Assembly (NCBI GenBank): GCA_964615935.1
Contig: CAZTTG010000080.1
Span: forward strand, 1 to 30,277
DNA length: 30,277 bases
Direction of reading: 5' to 3'
Source: CAZTTG01 sp964615935
GTDB taxonomy: Bacteria > Planctomycetota > UBA1135 > GCA-002686595
A model generated the notes under the pieces. It was not told the origin of the DNA. It saw only the letters and a list, made by a program, of their open reading frames with translations, and did no database searches. The stretch's first letter is position 1, and each line of letters begins with the position of its first letter. Of the stretch, positions 1 through 9,200 are shown in pieces. The translations under genes and the position numbers were made by a program.

Positions 1-136
1 TACGCAACACGCAGGAGGGCGGCGTGAGTTGGTACCTTTCCGGGATTGCGCCCCCCCTGGCCGGCACGCCCCGCCCGCGCGCGCCGAAGGGCCATCCGGG
101 CACGCGACCGGCGCTCCTCGAGGATCCGCGGGACGC
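1..136. other. Left-edge non-coding stretch
   Basis: No gene can be supported here. On the plus strand the first 27 bases read as eight codons ending in TGA (25-27), which could be the very end of a gene lying to the left, but eight residues cannot be identified. The rest is GC-rich sequence downstream of the GH29-like gene, whose TAG stop is at 137-139. No clear terminator was seen. Confidence 0.3.
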
Positions 137-1528
137 CTAGTCCGCCCCCGCGGCCTCGAAGACGGCGAAGCAGCGGATCCGGGGCTCGGCCGTGGCCCGG
201 GTGATGGACAGCCGCAACCGCGCCGTCGTCACCGGCTCGAACGTCTGGATCCGCTTGTGACCGATGCAGCTCCCGGCGGCGATCTCCCGCCACCCGGAGT
301 CGACCCAGGCGTCGACGCGGTACTCCCGGACCCGCTCTCCGAGCCGGATCTCCTCCTGCAGGATGATCCGGTCGAGCTCCCGGGGCTCATAGAGCTCCAG
401 CGTCGGCTCGGTCCCCGCTCCCGAGGTCGTGGCCACGGGCGCGCCGTAGCGCGATCGGATCGCCTCTCCGAGCTCGGCCAGGCGCCGGGTGTCCGCTTCG
501 GGGATCAGGCCACGCGCGTCCGGTGTGATGCCCAGGATGAGCGTCGAGTTGCGGCCCACGGAGCGCTCGTACATGGCGACGAGCCGGTCCAGCGGATAGA
601 TGAGCCGCTCGTCCCCGGCTTCCCAGAACCACTCGTGGCCGCCGTGACCGCGCAGCGGCGCGTCCGACATGGCCGGGCACCAGAAGCGCCCGTCGGGGTC
701 CCCGCGCTTGAGCAGGCGGAAGCCGTTGGCGTGCGACTCCTCCCGATGTCCCTCGTAGCCGTCGAAGGGCATGGTGGCCCAGCAGGGATAGGGGACGGTC
801 CCCGACTCGCTGCCGCCCCAGCGGGCGTCGGCCCGCTGGTGGTTGTGATAGAAGAGCGCCCCGGGCTGATGCTCCTCGACGATCGGCAAGATGTCGGGGC
901 CGCCCTGTTCGGGGCCGTAGGCGCCGCCGTCGAACCAGATCTCGAACAGCTCGCCGTAGCGCGTGCAGATCTCCTCGACCTCCCGCTCGATCAGCCGGTT
1001 GTACTCCTCCTGCGCGATCGCCGAGCGCTCCGTGACCTTGAAGTCGAAGACCCCCAGCTGCGAGTTCCAGCGGGTGCCCAGGTAGATGCCCGGCTCGACC
1101 CCGTGCTTGCGGCAGGAGGCGACGAACTCGGCCACGAGGTCCCGCTTCCCGTCGCCCCACCGGACCGCCTTCAGGCAGAACGGATTCGCGTCGGACTGCC
1201 ACAGCCGGAAGCCCGACTCGTGCGAGGCGGTCAGGATGGCGAAGCGCCCGCCGGCGGCCTGGACGGCGCGGATCCACTGATCGGTGTCGAGCTCTCCCGG
1301 GTCGAAGCAGTCCACGTCCTGGATCGGCGTCACCCGGGCCTTGCGCTGGACGTAGCGCTGTGGATCGAAGGTGTGCAGCTCGTAGGAGATCAGGAAGCCG
1401 AGCTCCGCCTCCTGCCAGGCGAGCTGGGCGGGGCGGGGCCGGGGCAGCCGGATCGGCTCCTGCTGCGGGCCCGCGACGGGCACGGCGCAGAGCAGGGCCG
1501 CCGCCAGCGGCTGGAGCGGCGTCAGCAT
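137..1528 (-). CDS. Secreted alpha-L-fucosidase-like protein (GH29 family), divergent active site
   Basis: Glycoside hydrolase family 29 proteins remove L-fucose from glycans with retention of configuration. The start at 1528 gives 463 residues beginning with a short signal peptide (MLTPLQPLAAALLCAVPVAG), so the protein is probably exported. The barrel carries EIWFDGG at about 196-202, where D200 matches the family nucleophile. Other family signatures are changed: the usual F-I-H-W-G near the N-terminus reads L-I-S-Y-E (46-50), and the usual K-H-H-D-G-F reads S-H-E-S-G-F (102-107). The last ~90 residues look like a small beta domain of the discoidin type (ends in RCFAVFEAAGAD). The gene lies 25 bases after the TlpA selenoprotein gene on the same strand and may share its transcript. 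A longer frame from 1669 would overlap that gene and lacks a signal peptide at its start. The substrate may not be fucose. Confidence 0.8.
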   Translation of the reverse strand: MLTPLQPLAAALLCAVPVAGPQQEPIRLPRPRPAQLAWQEAELGFLISYELHTFDPQRYVQRKARVTPIQDVDCFDPGELDTDQWIRAVQAAGGRFAILTASHESGFRLWQSDANPFCLKAVRWGDGKRDLVAEFVASCRKHGVEPGIYLGTRWNSQLGVFDFKVTERSAIAQEEYNRLIEREVEEICTRYGELFEIWFDGGAYGPEQGGPDILPIVEEHQPGALFYHNHQRADARWGGSESGTVPYPCWATMPFDGYEGHREESHANGFRLLKRGDPDGRFWCPAMSDAPLRGHGGHEWFWEAGDERLIYPLDRLVAMYERSVGRNSTLILGITPDARGLIPEADTRRLAELGEAIRSRYGAPVATTSGAGTEPTLELYEPRELDRIILQEEIRLGERVREYRVDAWVDSGWREIAAGSCIGHKRIQTFEPVTTARLRLSITRATAEPRIRCFAVFEAAGAD

Positions 1529-1553
1529 GTCGATCGTGCGGGCAGGGTCGCGG

Positions 1554-2684
1554 TCACTCGCCCTGCCCCTCTCCTTCTTTGGATTCTCGCGCTTCGGCCA
1601 GGAGCTCGTCCACCGCCTCGCCCAGGGAAGCGCCGCGCAGATCGCGGTGCCGGATCCGTCCCTCGCCATCGAGGACCAGGATCGTCGGGTAGCCTCGCAC
1701 GCGGTAGAGGTCGGAGATCGGACTGACCCTCGGGCCCTGCCACGCGCAGGTCCAGCTCACACCGTAGTCCTCCACCCCCTTGCGGTAGGCCTCCTCGGAA
1801 TCGCCCGTGTTCACGCCGATCAGGGCGAAGGGCTCGTCTCTCAGGCGCTCGACCAGCGCCCGCAGGTGAGGCATCTCACCCCGGCAGGGCCTTCACCAGA
1901 AGCCGAAGAAGTCGAGCACGACGACCTCGCCGCGGTGGTCGGACAGCCGCACCGGATCGCCGTCGACCGTGGCGCCGGTGAAGTCGGGGGCCACGCAGCC
2001 GACGCGCAGGTGCCGCCGCTCGAACAGGAGCTCCTCCGCCGCCGCGGCCCAGGAGGCATCGGGGTGCCTCTCGAGCAGCTCCTCGAGCATCTCCGCGCCG
2101 CGATCGGCCCGTTCCTGGCTCGAGGATCCGAAGTGCCATCGGGCCAGGCCGTAGCTGACGGACGCCCGCTGCGCCGGATCCGTCACGGCGCCGAGGATCC
2201 GCTGGACGAGCCCCTCCACCGCCTCGTCGCCGAGCCGACGGTGCAGCTGGCGGTCCCGGAACAGCCGCTCGCAGAGCTCGGGGACCAGCGCCCCCGGCAC
2301 GTGCTCGGCGATGAGCCGCTGGTAGAGCCCCTGCCGCCGCTGGACGCGCGCGGGGATGCTGCCCCCGGCGTCGTCGACGCGGTCGAGCAGCCACAGGAGC
2401 GCACGTCCGTCCCCCGCGTCGGCGAGCCCTTCGAAGACCGCCTGGTGCTCCCGGATCGGGTGGGCCTTGCGGAGGGCGCGGCGCGTCCGGAGGTCCTTCG
2501 CCCCCCTCAGCTCGCGCTTCCAGGCGTCGAGGGCCCGCTCGTACTCCGCGCTGGCCTCGTCGAAGGCGTCGGTGGCCGGCCGCGCTGCGGCGGCCCCCTC
2601 GCCCTGCTGTGCGGCCGCGAGGGCTACCGACGCGGCGCAGAGCGTCGCGAGGAGCAGCCCCGGGAGGATCAGCCGGCTACTCAT
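1554..2684 (-). CDS. TlpA/thioredoxin-like selenoprotein with UxxC motif (in-frame UGA at 1893-1895)
   Basis: Read through one UGA, this is a 376-residue exported thiol-disulfide oxidoreductase. It has a signal peptide (from MSSRLILPG), a helical repeat-like region (~35-225), then a TlpA/ResA thioredoxin fold beginning C-V-A-P-D-F-T-G. The core reads V-V-V-L-D-F-F-G-F-W-U-R-P-C-R-G-E-M-P, so UGA codes residue 264 where family members have the first Cys of CxxC; the resolving Cys is C267. The frame continues unbroken to the cis-Pro motif R-G-Y-P-T and a normal C-terminus. A hairpin follows the UGA (see SECIS). The start at 2684 overlaps the upstream stop by 8 bases (ATGAGTAG), with AGGTG a few bases before it, suggesting translational coupling. 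The true stop is also UGA and has no strong hairpin after it. Standard gene calling would split this into two fragments (1896-2714 and 1554-1874). Sec incorporation is inferred. Confidence 0.88.
1859..1889 (-). promoter_or_regulatory. Putative bacterial SECIS element of the TlpA selenoprotein
   Basis: On the minus strand, 12 bases after the in-frame UGA, GGTGAG (1880-1875) and CTCACC (1870-1865) form a perfect 6-bp stem around a four-base loop ATGC. The loop starts 18 bases after the UGA. If the closing G-C pair opens, the loop becomes GATGCC, with G first. An outer CCC (1889-1887) can pair with GGG (1861-1859). Bacterial SECIS hairpins bound by SelB sit inside the coding region just after the UGA, with the apical loop roughly 16-37 bases downstream and a G among its first bases. 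The fit is good, but SelB binding is inferred. Confidence 0.72.
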
Positions 2685-3720
2685 CGAAGCGCACCTCGTA
2701 GGTCTCGGTGCCACGCATGACCATGATCTGCTCCATCGATTGCTCCATGTCCCCCATGGACATGAGCATCGAGATCGTCTGTGTTTCGGTGAACTCGCAG
2801 CTCAGCTCGAGGGAGTGCAGGGTTCCGCGCTCCAGGTCCCAGAGCAGGAGGCCCTCCCCTTCGCGCGAGGTCTCCTCCTCGGCGTGCTCGATCTCCGGCA
2901 TGATCATGCCCTCCGGCACGTCGTCCGGGAGGTCCCCATCCATACCCCCGAAGACGTCGGTGAGATCCACGAGCACGGCGTAGTCCACCGAGATCTCCAC
3001 GGCTGCGAGTCGCCGGCCGTCCTCCTCGCGGATGCCGAGGTAGGTGGCGACGACCTCGCCGTCGGTCTCGACCATCTCCTCATCGGAGCCGGGCGCGTCG
3101 CCGAACATCATGAACCCTTCGTCGCCAACTCCCTCGGCGCGCAGGTGGAGGTCCCCGCCCGGATTCGCCAGCGCGGCGATCACATCCGGGTCCACCTCCC
3201 AGCTGTCCCCCTCCTCCACCGAGTCCTCGGGCAGCAGCCCCTCGAGGTCCAGGAGGGCGGTCAGGCCCTCGAGCAGCTCCTCGTCGGCATTCTCCTCCTC
3301 GGGGAAGCTCGGTGACAGATCTCCCCCTTCCTCGCCAAAGAGCACGGCACATCCCTCCAGATCGCTGACCTGGTCGATCTCCTGCCCGTGCTCCTCGCCC
3401 ATCGGATCGCTCATGTGCATGGAGTCGTGGCCGGAGATCCTCTCGTAGGTGCGGGTGAACCGGGTGGCCCGACCGTCGTCCACCTCCTCGATCTCGTCTC
3501 GCACGACGAGCTCGAGCTCGGTGGCGGCCTCCTGCTCCATGTCGCCCGGCATGGGCATCTCCTCGCCGTCGACGAGCATCATCATCTCCTCGAGCTCGCT
3601 CTCGGAGGAGTAGTGGAAGCTGCGGGTGATCTCGTCGCCGGCCTCGCAGCGCAGCGTGAGATCGTCCCCGCCCGTCGCGAGGCCGAGGGCCGCCAGGGCG
3701 GTCAGGAAGGTCGTCTTCAT
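2677..3720 (-). CDS. Exported acidic, methionine-rich protein of unknown function
   Basis: This 347-residue protein is not recognised. It starts with a probable short signal peptide (MKTTFLTALAALGLATGG) and is then strongly acidic. It is unusually rich in methionine: about 23 Met by eye, clustered in runs such as E-E-M-M-M-L-V-D-G-E-E-M-P-M, D-S-M-H-M-S-D-P-M and a C-terminal stretch M-L-M-S-M-G-D-M-E-Q-S-M. Met clusters with His and acidic residues occur in some periplasmic metal-binding proteins, but no known fold is evident. Its 3' end overlaps the start of the TlpA selenoprotein gene by 8 bases, so the two are probably translated together and may work together in the envelope. It is divergent from the response regulator gene at 3940. 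The frame extends upstream to 4533, but that part lies antisense to the regulator and is a shadow; 3720 is the first start with a signal peptide. Confidence 0.75.
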   Translation of the reverse strand: MKTTFLTALAALGLATGGDDLTLRCEAGDEITRSFHYSSESELEEMMMLVDGEEMPMPGDMEQEAATELELVVRDEIEEVDDGRATRFTRTYERISGHDSMHMSDPMGEEHGQEIDQVSDLEGCAVLFGEEGGDLSPSFPEEENADEELLEGLTALLDLEGLLPEDSVEEGDSWEVDPDVIAALANPGGDLHLRAEGVGDEGFMMFGDAPGSDEEMVETDGEVVATYLGIREEDGRRLAAVEISVDYAVLVDLTDVFGGMDGDLPDDVPEGMIMPEIEHAEEETSREGEGLLLWDLERGTLHSLELSCEFTETQTISMLMSMGDMEQSMEQIMVMRGTETYEVRFDE

Positions 3721-3828
3721 GGATATGGGGGTTCCGTCGTGAAGGGGGATGCGAGCCCGTGTCCCGGCGCCTACGCGGGGCGGGCGCAGATGTTTGGATT
3801 CTGCGGAGAAGGCGCCGCCGGGGTGTTT

Positions 3829-3893
3829 CCGGGATGTTGCCGGGATGGGATTCCCGCGCGGGACCCGCCCCCGGGAAGCGGGCCAGATCCCGG
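3829..3893. promoter_or_regulatory. Direct repeats in a divergent promoter region, possible response-regulator box
   Basis: The 219-base gap 3721-3939 separates the Met-rich protein gene (minus) from the response regulator gene (plus) and must hold their promoters. Two copies of CCGGGATG lie at 3829-3836 and 3840-3847, an 11-base period, or one DNA turn. An inverted copy of the seven-base core lies at 3887-3893. OmpR-family regulators commonly bind tandem direct repeats with this period, so autoregulation and control of the divergent gene are plausible. The region is GC-rich, so chance repeats are possible. No convincing -10/-35 pair was identified. Confidence 0.3.
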
Positions 3894-3939
3894 GAGGCGG
3901 TAGGATCGGGGGTGGAGCGCCCGGAGGCCTCCCTTCCGA

Positions 3940-4632
3940 ATGAGCACCAGTGAATCCCGGATCCTCCTCGTCGAGGACGACGAGCGCATCCGCATCGAGC
4001 TGCTCGACGCGCTGCGCGCCGCCGGCTACGAGCCGGAGGTGGCCGTCAACCTGCGCGGCGCCCGCGCGCTGGCCGAGATCCCCTGCGACCTCGTCCTCCT
4101 CGACCTGGGGCTGCCCGGCGGAGACGGCTTGGACCTGGCCCGAGAGCTGCGGAGCCAGGGGCGCGGCGTGCCTATCATCGTCCTGACCGCGCGCGATGCA
4201 CCCGACCAGCGCGTGCGCGGGCTGGACGTGGGGGCGGACGATTACGTGGTGAAGCCCTTCCACATGCCCGAGCTTCTCGCGCGCATCCGCAGCGTCCTGC
4301 GCCGCTCCGGCCGCTCCTCGGGCCCCGGCGTGGTGCGTCTGGGAGATCTCTGGGTGGATCCCGAGCTGCGCACGGCGGGTCGCGGCGATGAGCCCCTGGA
4401 GCTCAAGCGCCGGGAGCTCGAGCTCCTGCTCTTCCTGCTCCGCAACCCGGGGCGTCCGTGGACCCGCGAGCAGCTCCTCGACCGCGTGTGGGGCGCGGGC
4501 TACGAAGGCGACAGCCGGACCATCGACGTGCACGTCCGCCGTCTGCGGGCGAAGATCGAGGAGGATCCGGGTCGGCCGCAGAGGCTGGTGACCGAGTGGG
4601 GAGTCGGCTACCGGATGCAGGACCCGGCCTGA
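3940..4632 (+). CDS. OmpR/PhoB-family two-component response regulator
   Basis: A 230-residue cytoplasmic DNA-binding regulator. The receiver domain (~7-118) has the acidic pocket E12-D13-D14, the phospho-acceptor D55 in L-L-D-L-G-L-P, T83 in V-L-T-A-R and K105 in V-K-P-F. The C-terminal winged helix (~130-228) has the typical R-R-E-L-E-L-L-L-F-L-L, W-T-R-E-Q-L-L and R-T-I-D-V-H-V-R-R-L-R-A-K-I motifs. The length is normal for the family. GGAGG at 3923-3927 lies 12 bases before the ATG. The sensor kinase gene starts three bases after the stop, so the two form an operon and presumably a cognate pair. The stimulus and targets are unknown; the divergent gene 2677-3720 and the selenoprotein gene after it are natural candidates by position. 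Confidence 0.95.
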   Translation: MSTSESRILLVEDDERIRIELLDALRAAGYEPEVAVNLRGARALAEIPCDLVLLDLGLPGGDGLDLARELRSQGRGVPIIVLTARDAPDQRVRGLDVGADDYVVKPFHMPELLARIRSVLRRSGRSSGPGVVRLGDLWVDPELRTAGRGDEPLELKRRELELLLFLLRNPGRPWTREQLLDRVWGAGYEGDSRTIDVHVRRLRAKIEEDPGRPQRLVTEWGVGYRMQDPA

Positions 4633-4635
4633 GCC

Positions 4636-6228
4636 ATGAGTGACGAGAAGAGCAATCGCGTCCCGTGGTATCGCCGGCTGAGCCTGCGCCTGGCGGGGCT
4701 CCTGGCGCTCACGCTAGTGGCCTTCGACTTCATCGCGCCCTACGCCTACGACCTGGTGTTCGACCTCTTCGGGATCCCCGAGGTCGTCGATCTGTCGGAG
4801 GGCGAGCTCTACGGAGAGCTCGACGAGTCCGCCTTCTGCCCGCACCAGGATCTGGAGACGATCGCGGGCATGCTCCTCGACGGCGCCACGAAGGACGCCG
4901 AGGGCCGGCGCCATCCGTCGGAGGCGGCGATCGAGCGGGTGTGCGCCGAGCTCGCGCTGACGGACGAGGGGTTCTTGTGGCTGAGCCGCGATCTCGTGGT
5001 CCTGGCGGCGAGCGAGGATCAGCCCTGGTCGGCGGGCCAGCGCTGGGACCCGGACGCCGAATACCCCGCCCTCGATGCGGAGGGCCGCGATCATCACATG
5101 TACCCGATCTTCGGCGACGAGGCCCTGGACGGGTGGCTGGTCCTCCTGTTCCAGTTCCCCTCGGACGTCGTCACCTTCGGCGCCACCTTCGAGCAGGCCC
5201 TCGAGTTGCAGCGGGGCGAGGGTGAGAACGGGGCCTTCGAGATCCCCGAGGAGGTGCGCCGTGCATCCCGGCGGATGGAGTGGATCGCCCGGGCCGTCTC
5301 CTGGGGCATGACCTTCCTGATCGCGGTGCTCCTCTCCGTCTTCGTCTCGCGCCTGGTGACCGTCCGGATCACGCGGCTGGCCGCGATGGTCGGCAGGCCG
5401 GTGCAGGACGGGACCGAGCGCACGAACCCGCTCGCGGTGCGGGGCGCGGACGAGATCGCGATGCTGGCGCGGGCGCTGGAGAACTCCCGCAGCCGCGTCG
5501 CCGAGCTCCTGGCGGATCTCGCCGAGCGGGACGTGCAGCGGCGCGAGTGGATCGCCCAGGTCTCGCACGACCTGCGCACTCCCCTGACGGCCCTGATCGC
5601 CTGCCTCGAGCGCGCCCGCCCGGTCGTCGACCGCCTGAGCGAGGAGCGCTCGCACGGGGAGCTCGCCAGCATCCTCTCCGTCGCCCTGCAGGACGCCGAG
5701 CGCGTGCGCGTGCTGGCCGGCGATCTGCTCGAGATCGCCCGGCTCGACGCCCACTCCGGGCTGAGCCTCGAGCCGGTCCTGCCGGCCGAGCTGGTGGAGC
5801 GCGGGGCCCGGAGCATGGCGCCCCTGGGCGAGACCCGCGGGATCGAGCTGCGCGTCCTCGCCCCCTCGGACCTGCCCCCGGTCCAGGCCGACGGCAGCCG
5901 CCTGCTGCGGGTCCTCGAGAACCTGCTGCGCAACGCCCTGAAGGCCGCCGGCGCGCTCGTGGTCATCGAGGTGAGCGAGGGCGAGGGCGAGCTGCGCTTC
6001 GAGGTGCGCGACGACGGCTCCGGCTTCCCCGGAGGGATCGGCCCCGTGGACCTCGGCGAGCTCTCCCCCGCCCGCGCGCCGGGTGACTCCTCCTCGACGG
6101 GCTTGGGCCTGACCGTGGCCACCCGCATCGTCGAGGCCCACGGAGGGAGGATCGGTGCCGACAACCCGCGCGGTGGCGGCGCGACGGTGTGGTTCACCAT
6201 TCCGGTCGCCGCCGAAGCGGAGGCGTGA
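4636..6228 (+). CDS. Membrane sensor histidine kinase, partner of the adjacent OmpR-type regulator
   Basis: A 530-residue inner-membrane kinase expected to phosphorylate D55 of the preceding regulator. Order of parts: a short cytoplasmic N-terminus, TM1 (~14-34), an acidic extracytoplasmic sensor region of about 180 residues, TM2 (~220-239), a HAMP linker (~240-295), a HisKA dimerisation domain with S-H-D-L-R-T-P-L (phospho-acceptor H311), and a HATPase_c domain with the N box E-N-L-L-R-N-A-L-K-A (N433), the G1 box R-D-D-G-S-G-F and the G2 box S-T-G-L-G-L-T-V-A. All catalytic motifs look intact. The sensor region has one cysteine (in A-F-C-P-H-Q-D) and no recognised ligand-binding motif. The gene is convergent with the next one, with 13 bases between the stops. 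Confidence 0.95.
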   Translation: MSDEKSNRVPWYRRLSLRLAGLLALTLVAFDFIAPYAYDLVFDLFGIPEVVDLSEGELYGELDESAFCPHQDLETIAGMLLDGATKDAEGRRHPSEAAIERVCAELALTDEGFLWLSRDLVVLAASEDQPWSAGQRWDPDAEYPALDAEGRDHHMYPIFGDEALDGWLVLLFQFPSDVVTFGATFEQALELQRGEGENGAFEIPEEVRRASRRMEWIARAVSWGMTFLIAVLLSVFVSRLVTVRITRLAAMVGRPVQDGTERTNPLAVRGADEIAMLARALENSRSRVAELLADLAERDVQRREWIAQVSHDLRTPLTALIACLERARPVVDRLSEERSHGELASILSVALQDAERVRVLAGDLLEIARLDAHSGLSLEPVLPAELVERGARSMAPLGETRGIELRVLAPSDLPPVQADGSRLLRVLENLLRNALKAAGALVVIEVSEGEGELRFEVRDDGSGFPGGIGPVDLGELSPARAPGDSSSTGLGLTVATRIVEAHGGRIGADNPRGGGATVWFTIPVAAEAEA

Positions 6229-6241
6229 CGGAAGGCGCGCC

Positions 6242-9200
6242 TCACTTCCCGGCCTTCACGTACCTCCCGCGGTTGTCGGCGGCCAGCCCGCGCAGGAGCG
6301 AGTCCATGCTATCGCTGTCGCCGATGCCGATGGTGTGGATCACCACCCGCAGGTGCCGGTTCTGCTCGCGGATGGCGGAGCGGATCTCGGCCGCGCCGGT
6401 CAGGGCTCCCACCGAGGCGCCGCCGTCCGAGAGCAGGAAGACCACCTCCACCTCCTCCATCTCCAGGCTCATCGCCAGCGAGTCGTAGATGTTGGTCCAG
6501 CCGGCCCACAGGGGGTGGTGGGTGAGGCGCTCCACCCAGGCCACCGCCTTCTCGATCTCGGCCTTGCCGGCGGACACCAGCCCCTTCTGGTAGAGCTCGG
6601 GGTAGTCGCTGAACACGACGATGTTGAAGCGCATGGGCCGCTCCAGGCCCCGCAGGGTCTCGATCAGCTCGTCCTGTGCCCGGCGCAGTCGGGTCTGGCC
6701 GTCGACCTTGGCCGCCATGCTGCCCGAGAGGTCGATCAGGAAGACGACGTTGTCCCCCAGGATGGGGACGCCGTAGTAGGAGCGCGTGCGCAGGCCCGGC
6801 TCCGCGGATCGCTCGCGGCGCGGCGGGAGCTCGAAGCCCTCGCGCACCCCCGACCACCAGGCCGTCCAGCGCTCGAAGGAGGCCCCCCAGTTGCGGCCGG
6901 TCAGGCCCTGGAGACAGCGCGCCAGCTCGTAGCGCGCGGCCCCCACCTCGCCGTCGAGCTGCTCCAGCAGGAGGTCCACCGAGGCCGACTCGCGCAGCTC
7001 CGCCACCAGCCGGAAGGCCGCCATGCGCACCTCGCGGTGGGGATGGCCGAAGTTGGCCAGGGCCGCGTCGCGGGCCTCGCGCGCGTGCTCGCCGGCCAGG
7101 AGCTCCAGCGCCGTCTGCCGCATCTGCCAGCTGCGCGAGCCGTAGCCGACCTCGAGGGTGAGGTCGACCATGTCGGCCGAGCCGCCCCTCATCCCCCACA
7201 GGGTGCGCAGCGCCAGGGCGGCCAGCTCCGCCTCGCCCCGGGCCATGACGTCCTCGAGGAGCGCCTCCGCCTCGGGCCCCGGATGCGCGGCCAGGGCCGC
7301 CACCGCCGCCTCGGCCACCTCGCCCGCCCGGTCCCGCGCGAGCCGCAAGAGGAGCGCGAGGTCGCCCTCCCGCGGGTGGCTCAGGATCTGCCGCAGGGCT
7401 CCCAGGCGGCCGATCGGATGGCGATGGCGCAGCCCCCGCGTGCGGGCCCAGCGGCCGGCCCCCTCCGACTCCATGCCCGCCGCCATCTCGAGGAAGGTCC
7501 GATCGAGCACCGCCGGCTCGGCGTGCTGCACCCGCCTTCCCGGGTAGCGGTCGCAGGCGTGCTCCCCGCGCGGGCAGCCGGTCAGCTCCTCGGGCGCCTC
7601 GACCAGCTCGAGCATCTCCTGCAGCGCGATGACCTCGTCGAAGCGGGTGCACCAGGAGAGCCAGCGGCTGCGGTGGGAGCTGGACGCGGACCGGTAGAGC
7701 TCACGCAGGTGCCCGAAGAAGCGCGGATCCCCCGAGGCCGCGAGGTGGTCCATGGCCAGGTGGCGCAGGCCGGCGGCGGCGTCGGTCTCCAGGTTGGGCG
7801 CCAGCATGGTGCCGTAGACCGCGGAGGCCGGGTGATGGGGCCGCACCGCCCGCAGCAGGGCCGCTCGCAGGGCGGGGTCCTCCCGGCGGTACAGGGCCTT
7901 GATCGCGGGGAGCGCCCCCTCGGGATCGCGGGCCTGGGCCGCCTCGAGGGCGGCCGCGCGCACCTTGCGGTCGGCGAAGCGCGCCGCCAGGGAGAGGAAG
8001 GCGCCCTGCATGGACTCGGGCAGGGAGTCGGCGATGCGGATCGCGGCCAGGAGGTCGTCCCGGCGCTCGGAGTCCTCCATGACGCGCTCCAGCGCCTCGG
8101 CCGCGCGAGCCCCGCCGCACATCGCCAGCCCCCGCAGGTAGAGCTCGCGCTCCGAGGCCCGGGCCGCGCCCTCGTGGGCCCTCTCGAAGGTATCGGCCGC
8201 GCGCGCGGGATCGGCCAGCACCAGCGCCGCACAGGCCTCGAGGAGGTCGCGCTCGCGCGTGAGCGGGATGCTCCGGACCCGCCGCCAGAGCTCCTCCCAC
8301 CCCAGCTCCAGCGCCCCCTCGAAGGCCGCCGCTCCGCCGATCTGGAGCTCGACGTCGTCGAAGTAGCCGTCGCACCAGGCGCCCGCGGCGCGCTCGGCCG
8401 CGAGCTCGACCCGGACCCCGCGCGCCCGCGGCGGAAGGCGCAGGCCGACGGCCTTGGGGGTCCAGGTGATCGAGCGCAGGAGGCCGGTCGTCGCCGAGCA
8501 CAGGGGCCGGCCGCCGGAGTCCAGGGCCACCAGCCGCAGCGCCCCGCCGTCCTTGCCCTTCCAGTTGCGCAGGGAGGCGCTGGCCACGGCGAAGACGGCG
8601 CTGCCGCCCACCGCGCGCTCGAGCTCCACCTCCTGGACCAGGCGCGCCTCGGCCGCCTCCCCGGCCGTGAGGAAGCGCATCCCCTCGGCCGCCTCGAGGT
8701 CGGACCAGCCCGAGGGGGCGACGAACCACTGCCCGCGGGTCACGGTCCAGCCCGCCGGCTCCTTCAGCTCGAAGCCCTCGTCGGTCAGCCGGCTCATCGG
8801 GCCGGGGCTCTCCCCTCCCCCGTTGCGAAGGCGGCTCTCCCAGCTAGGGTCCGCCGCCAGCTCGGCGCTCCAGCTCCGCACGGGGCCCGCCGCGCCGCGC
8901 AGCCGACCCACCTTGGCGCGATGGCGCGCCGCGATCTCGACCGGGCTCAGGGCGCGATCCCAGAGGGCGACCTCGTGCAGCGCGCCGTTCAGGCGGTGGT
9001 GCTCGTTCCCGTCGTGATAGGCCCCGAGCTCGACGAAGAGCTCCTCCGGATAGAGGATTTCGCCCGATTGCTCGCTGGAGGTGTGCGCCAGGGCTCCGTC
9101 CACGAAGATGCGCTGCTCGGCGCCGTCATAGGTCCCGGCCACGTGGTACCAGCGCTCGAGCTCGAAGGGCACCGGCGCCAGCAGATAGCTCAGCTTCCCG

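Noticed and set aside
1..27. End of a plus-strand gene entering from the left
   Set aside because: Only eight codons before a TGA are visible, too little to support a gene call.
29..1726. Long open frame on the plus strand opposite the GH29-like and TlpA genes
   Set aside because: It has no recognisable domain and is rich in Arg, Pro, Gly and Ala as expected for an antisense frame in GC-rich DNA; the minus strand carries clear family motifs.
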